Source: Channallabes apus
Taxonomy: Eukaryota > Chordata > Actinopteri > Siluriformes > Clariidae
Length of the DNA stretch: 64,000 nt
Assembly: GCA_030522415.1 (NCBI GenBank)
Contig: CM060107.1
Location: 21,922,071 to 21,986,070, forward strand
Reading direction: 5' to 3'
Position numbers and translations under genes: made by a program. Every line of letters begins with the position of its first letter. Within the stretch, counting starts at the first letter, position 1. Below the pieces are notes generated by a model. The model worked only from the letters and a program-made list of their open reading frames with translations, did no database searches and was not told the origin of the DNA. This document shows positions 61,021-64,000 of this stretch, in pieces.

Positions 61021-62602
61021 CAGCCCCTGGCAAAAATTCTGGAATCACCCTCTCAGAAGATGTTCATTCAAATGTTTAATTGTGTAGAAAAAAAACAAGC
61101 ACATACATGCCACAAAACTATTTTCACTCAACAATCCAAACTTCTGGCTGTATAAAACACTTTAAAAAAAACAAAGAAAGATAACTATAGTCAACGACAA
61201 CTGTTTTAACAACTCAAACAGAGGGAAAAAATATGGAATCACCAAATAAAAACACTACTTGTACTTTGTTGCAGCACCTCTGGCTTTTATAACAGCTTGA
61301 ATTCTCTGAGGCCTGGATTTAACTAATGTCCAACAGTATACTTCATCAGTCTGTCTCCAGCTTTGTCTTATTGCAGTTGCCAGATCAGCTTTGCAGGTTG
61401 GAGCCTTGTCCTGGACCATTTTCTTTCATTTCCACCACAGATTTTCAATTGGATTAAGGTCCGGACTATTTGCAGGCCATGCCATTGACATTATATGTAT
61501 TTCCTGTAGGAATGTTTTCACAGATTTTGCCCTATGGCACGATGCATTATCATCCTGAAAAATGATGCTACCATCACCAAACATCCTTTCAATTGATGGA
61601 ATAAGAAAAGTGTCCAAAATCTCAACATAAACTTGTGCATTTATAGAAGATGTAATGACTGTCATGTCTCCCATACCTTTACCTGACATACAACCCCATA
61701 TCAATAATGATTGTGGAAATTTGCATGTTTTCTTCAGGCAGTTGTCTTTATTAATTTCATTGGAACGGCACCAAACAAAAGTTCCAGCATCATCACCCTG
61801 CCCAATGCAGATTCGTGATTCATCACTGAATCTAACTCTCATCCAGTCATCCGCAGTCCAAGATTGTCTTTCTTTAGCCCACTGAACCCTTGTTTTTTTC
61901 TGTTTAGATGTTAATGATGGTTTTCTTTTGGCTTTTCTGTATGTAAATCCCATTTCTTTTAGGCGATTTCTTACTGTCCGGTCACAGACATTGACTCCAC
62001 TTTCTGCCCATTTGTTCCTCATTTGTTTTGTTGTGCATTTTCTGTTTTCAAGTCATATTGCTTTAAGTTTTCTGTCTTGGCGCTTTGATGTCTTTCTTGG
62101 TCTACCAGTATGCTTCCCTTTTACAACCTTTCCATTTGATTTGTACTTGGTCCAGATTTTAGACACAGCTGACTGGGAACAACCAACATCTTTTGCAACA
62201 TTCCATGAAGATTTACCTTCTTCAAGAAGTTTGATAATTCTCTCCTTTGTTTCAACTGACATCTCTCGTGTTGGAGCTATGAGTTATGTCAATCATCTTG
62301 GTTCAACACATCCCTAATGTGTGCAAGCACTCTTTTTTAACTGTAGACTAATTAGCAGTTGTAGAAATGCAAAGTGCATGGTGATTCCATATTTTTTCCC
62401 TCTGTTTGAGCTGTTAAAACAGTTGTCGTTGACTATAGTTATCTTTCTTTGTTTTTTTAAAAGTGTTTTATACAGCCAGAAGTTTGGATTGTTGAGTGAA
62501 AATAGTTTTGTGGCATGTATGTGCTTGTTTTTTTTCTACACAATTAAACATTTGAATGAACATCTTCTGAGAGGGTGATTCCAGAATTTTTGCCAGGGGC
62601 TG
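61021..62602 (-). mobile_element. Tc1-like element at the palindrome centre
   Basis: 1,582 bp flanked by TA at 61019-61020 and 62603-62604. Terminal inverted repeats run about 230 bases, starting CAGCCCCTGGCAAAAATTCT and including inner copies of the GGAATCACC ending. It carries one transposase gene on the minus strand. It is a family different from the two other Tc1-like elements in this window. Confidence 0.92.
61270..62262 (-). pseudogene. Tc1-like transposase with in-frame stops
   Basis: N-terminal helix-turn-helix piece 62053-62262 (MSVETKERIIKLLEEGKSSW, linker HTGRPRKTS). After a TGA at 62053-62055 the same frame continues: MRNKWAESGVNV to RFSDESRICIG (first Asp), IIFQDDNASCHRA (second Asp) and [17 protein letters not shown] (Glu). 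A second TGA follows WWK at about 61426-61428, with KKMVQDKAPTCK beyond it. Two nonsense changes in one otherwise continuous frame make it a recent pseudogene. Confidence 0.88.
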
Positions 62603-63404
62603 TACATGTATATTTTTATATTTCTTATTTATAATAAAAATCGCTTCGTGATAATACTCATATATTATATTTGATAATAATAATATGAATATTTGATTGT
62701 GATGTCCTCATATATTTGACAGAGATTTTGTGGGGGTGCAATCAGTGGCAGGGAGGCATTTTAGCGCATAACACCGGTACGCAGCGTTTCTGAAAGATTT
62801 AGCTCCAGCAGGCTGTAACAGGAGAAGATCTAAAAATATTTTTTTTTGTAAAAACTTCTCTGTCCACTCCGGAGCAAGAAAATATGCGATTTGTCATTTC
62901 TTGATAAACAAATGAGATAATCTCGGTTCACCTCCAGTGCTCAAATATCCCCCTCTTGGTCGGCGAGTGCGAGTGACGTCACTCCCCATACAATCCCGCC
63001 CCACAGTATAGACCCGCCCCTGACGCTGATTGACAGGTTTCTGTGTAACGTGTTGGAAATGCAATTGCAAATGGATTAGCGATTGCGTTTGAATTTTGGC
63101 CGGCTTGACGCGCGGCGCAGAGAAAGTGAAAAAGCAAACGTGGTGATTGATTTTGCTATTGAAATATGACAGGTTCATGACGTGTAAGACCTGGGAAATA
63201 CAAATGCAAATGTACTTTGTTTTTTCATTTGAAATTTGGCAGTCAGTGTGCGCTCGCGAAGGCGAATCAGCAAACGGTAATGCAAAGTTTGCAATTGCAT
63301 TTGAATTATGGCACACTTTGTGCGTCCACATATGGGAAACGCAATTGCAAATGCTATTTGCAATTGCATTTGAATATTGTCCGCGATATCGTTCCATATA
63401 TATG

Positions 63405-63807
63405 GCTTTGTCAAAAGTAAAAAGGAAGTTAAGCCGTATGAACGTTAAAAAAATAACATTATTATGAAAGACCATCAAAATTACACTTAGGAATGACCCA
63501 TGTTTCAGTGCTGTGTTTTTAACTTCATTCATATTGCATGTGATGTTTTAATAAAGTCAAGTGGTCAACTTTGGGCTTTTTTTTTTTTTTTTTCATTTCC
63601 CCACATCATGAGGTCGCAAACTTCCGGGGTGTAAAATGACCAGCAACACCCTTGTGATCACACATGTCTGATTTTAAGCACAAGAGTGCAATTATGTACC
63701 ACTATATTTGTCAAAGATATTAAAGCTAAGTTTAATTACAATTATTTCTCAATCAAACTCTCAACTCATCCAGATGAGGTAAAATGTATCTTATTACTTT
63801 GTGTTTT

Positions 63808-63857
<50 letters not shown>

Positions 63858-64000
63858 TCACAATTAGAGTCAAAGCACATTGTCTTACAATGGAATTTAA
63901 TAATCAAAGTCAAATACTTTTTCAAAAAAAGCTTTCGATTCAGCAGTGGCTTCTAAAAATAGAAGACCACTAACATGATTTCAGTTAGTTGTTGTGGTCT
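63405..64000. other. No gene seen
   Basis: Upstream flank of the palindrome. Contains a poly-T run (63568-63586) and a (TA)n tract (about 63811-63852). The 95-residue frame crossing the TA tract is a low-complexity product. Confidence 0.5.

Larger units (their letters stand above)
60217..63398. mobile_element. Fold-back (palindromic) element with a Tc1-like insertion at its centre
   Basis: Left arm 60217-61020 and right arm 62603-63398 are reverse complements with only small differences (for example an extra GCACTC in the right arm near 62968). Outer ends read TATGGAACGATATCGCGG and its inverse. Without the Tc1-like element at 61021-62602 the arms would meet directly at CATGTACATG with no loop. 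Arms carry many copies of a CAAATGCAATTGCAAAT-type motif in both orientations. Frames in the arms (138 and 212 codons) mirror each other and show no known domain. Confidence 0.8.

Overview
The window looks like nuclear DNA of a teleost fish. It is AT-rich, has spliced genes with GT-AG introns, and is crowded with fish-type repeats: Tc1-like transposons, tRNA-derived SINEs, DIRS- and gypsy-type retrotransposons, and long (CA)n and (TA)n microsatellites. The SINE type suggests an otophysan, possibly a catfish; that is inference. No bacterial, plasmid, phage or CRISPR feature is present.

Layout. 1-1575: Tc1-like transposon with a frameshifted transposase. 1580-3930: repeat-rich DNA related to segments further right. 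3930-4950: remnant of a DIRS-like tyrosine-recombinase element. 5256-59785, minus strand: one large gene for a cell-surface protein. It has a signal-peptide exon at 59717-59785, a 34-nt exon at 43806-43839, a short Ser/Thr-rich exon at 37584-37733, and ten exons that each encode one complete fibronectin type III (FN3) domain (36030 down to 5256). All FN3 exons have phase-1 boundaries, so they can be gained or lost without breaking the frame. No transmembrane or enzymatic domain is in the window; the gene continues to the left or is cut off there. The nearest family resemblance is to FN3-rich receptor-type tyrosine phosphatases (PTPRJ/PTPRH/PTPRB type).

The core of the window is a tandem triplication of a ~9.44-kb unit (about 5313-14757, 14758-24188, 24189-33622). 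Each junction falls inside an FN3 exon. The two junction exons are chimeras: one half matches the exon at 33566-33829 and the other half matches the exon at 5256-5519. This is the footprint of unequal crossing over between FN3 exons of the same gene. Each unit carries two FN3 exons on the minus strand and, in the ~8.8-kb intron between them, a complete three-exon gene on the plus strand predicting the same 177-residue protein with a cysteine-rich N terminus. One event therefore multiplied both the receptor domains and the nested gene. A second, 912-bp tandem duplication (33919-35742), also with its breakpoint in and next to an FN3 exon, added one more domain.

38352-42700 is a degraded Ty3/gypsy retrotransposon (minus strand) in an intron of the receptor gene. 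43840-59716 is mostly the 16-kb first intron, with SINEs and MITE-like repeats. 60217-63398 is a nearly perfect palindrome (two ~0.8-kb arms) whose exact centre, a TA, was hit by a 1.58-kb Tc1-like element; it lies upstream of the receptor promoter.
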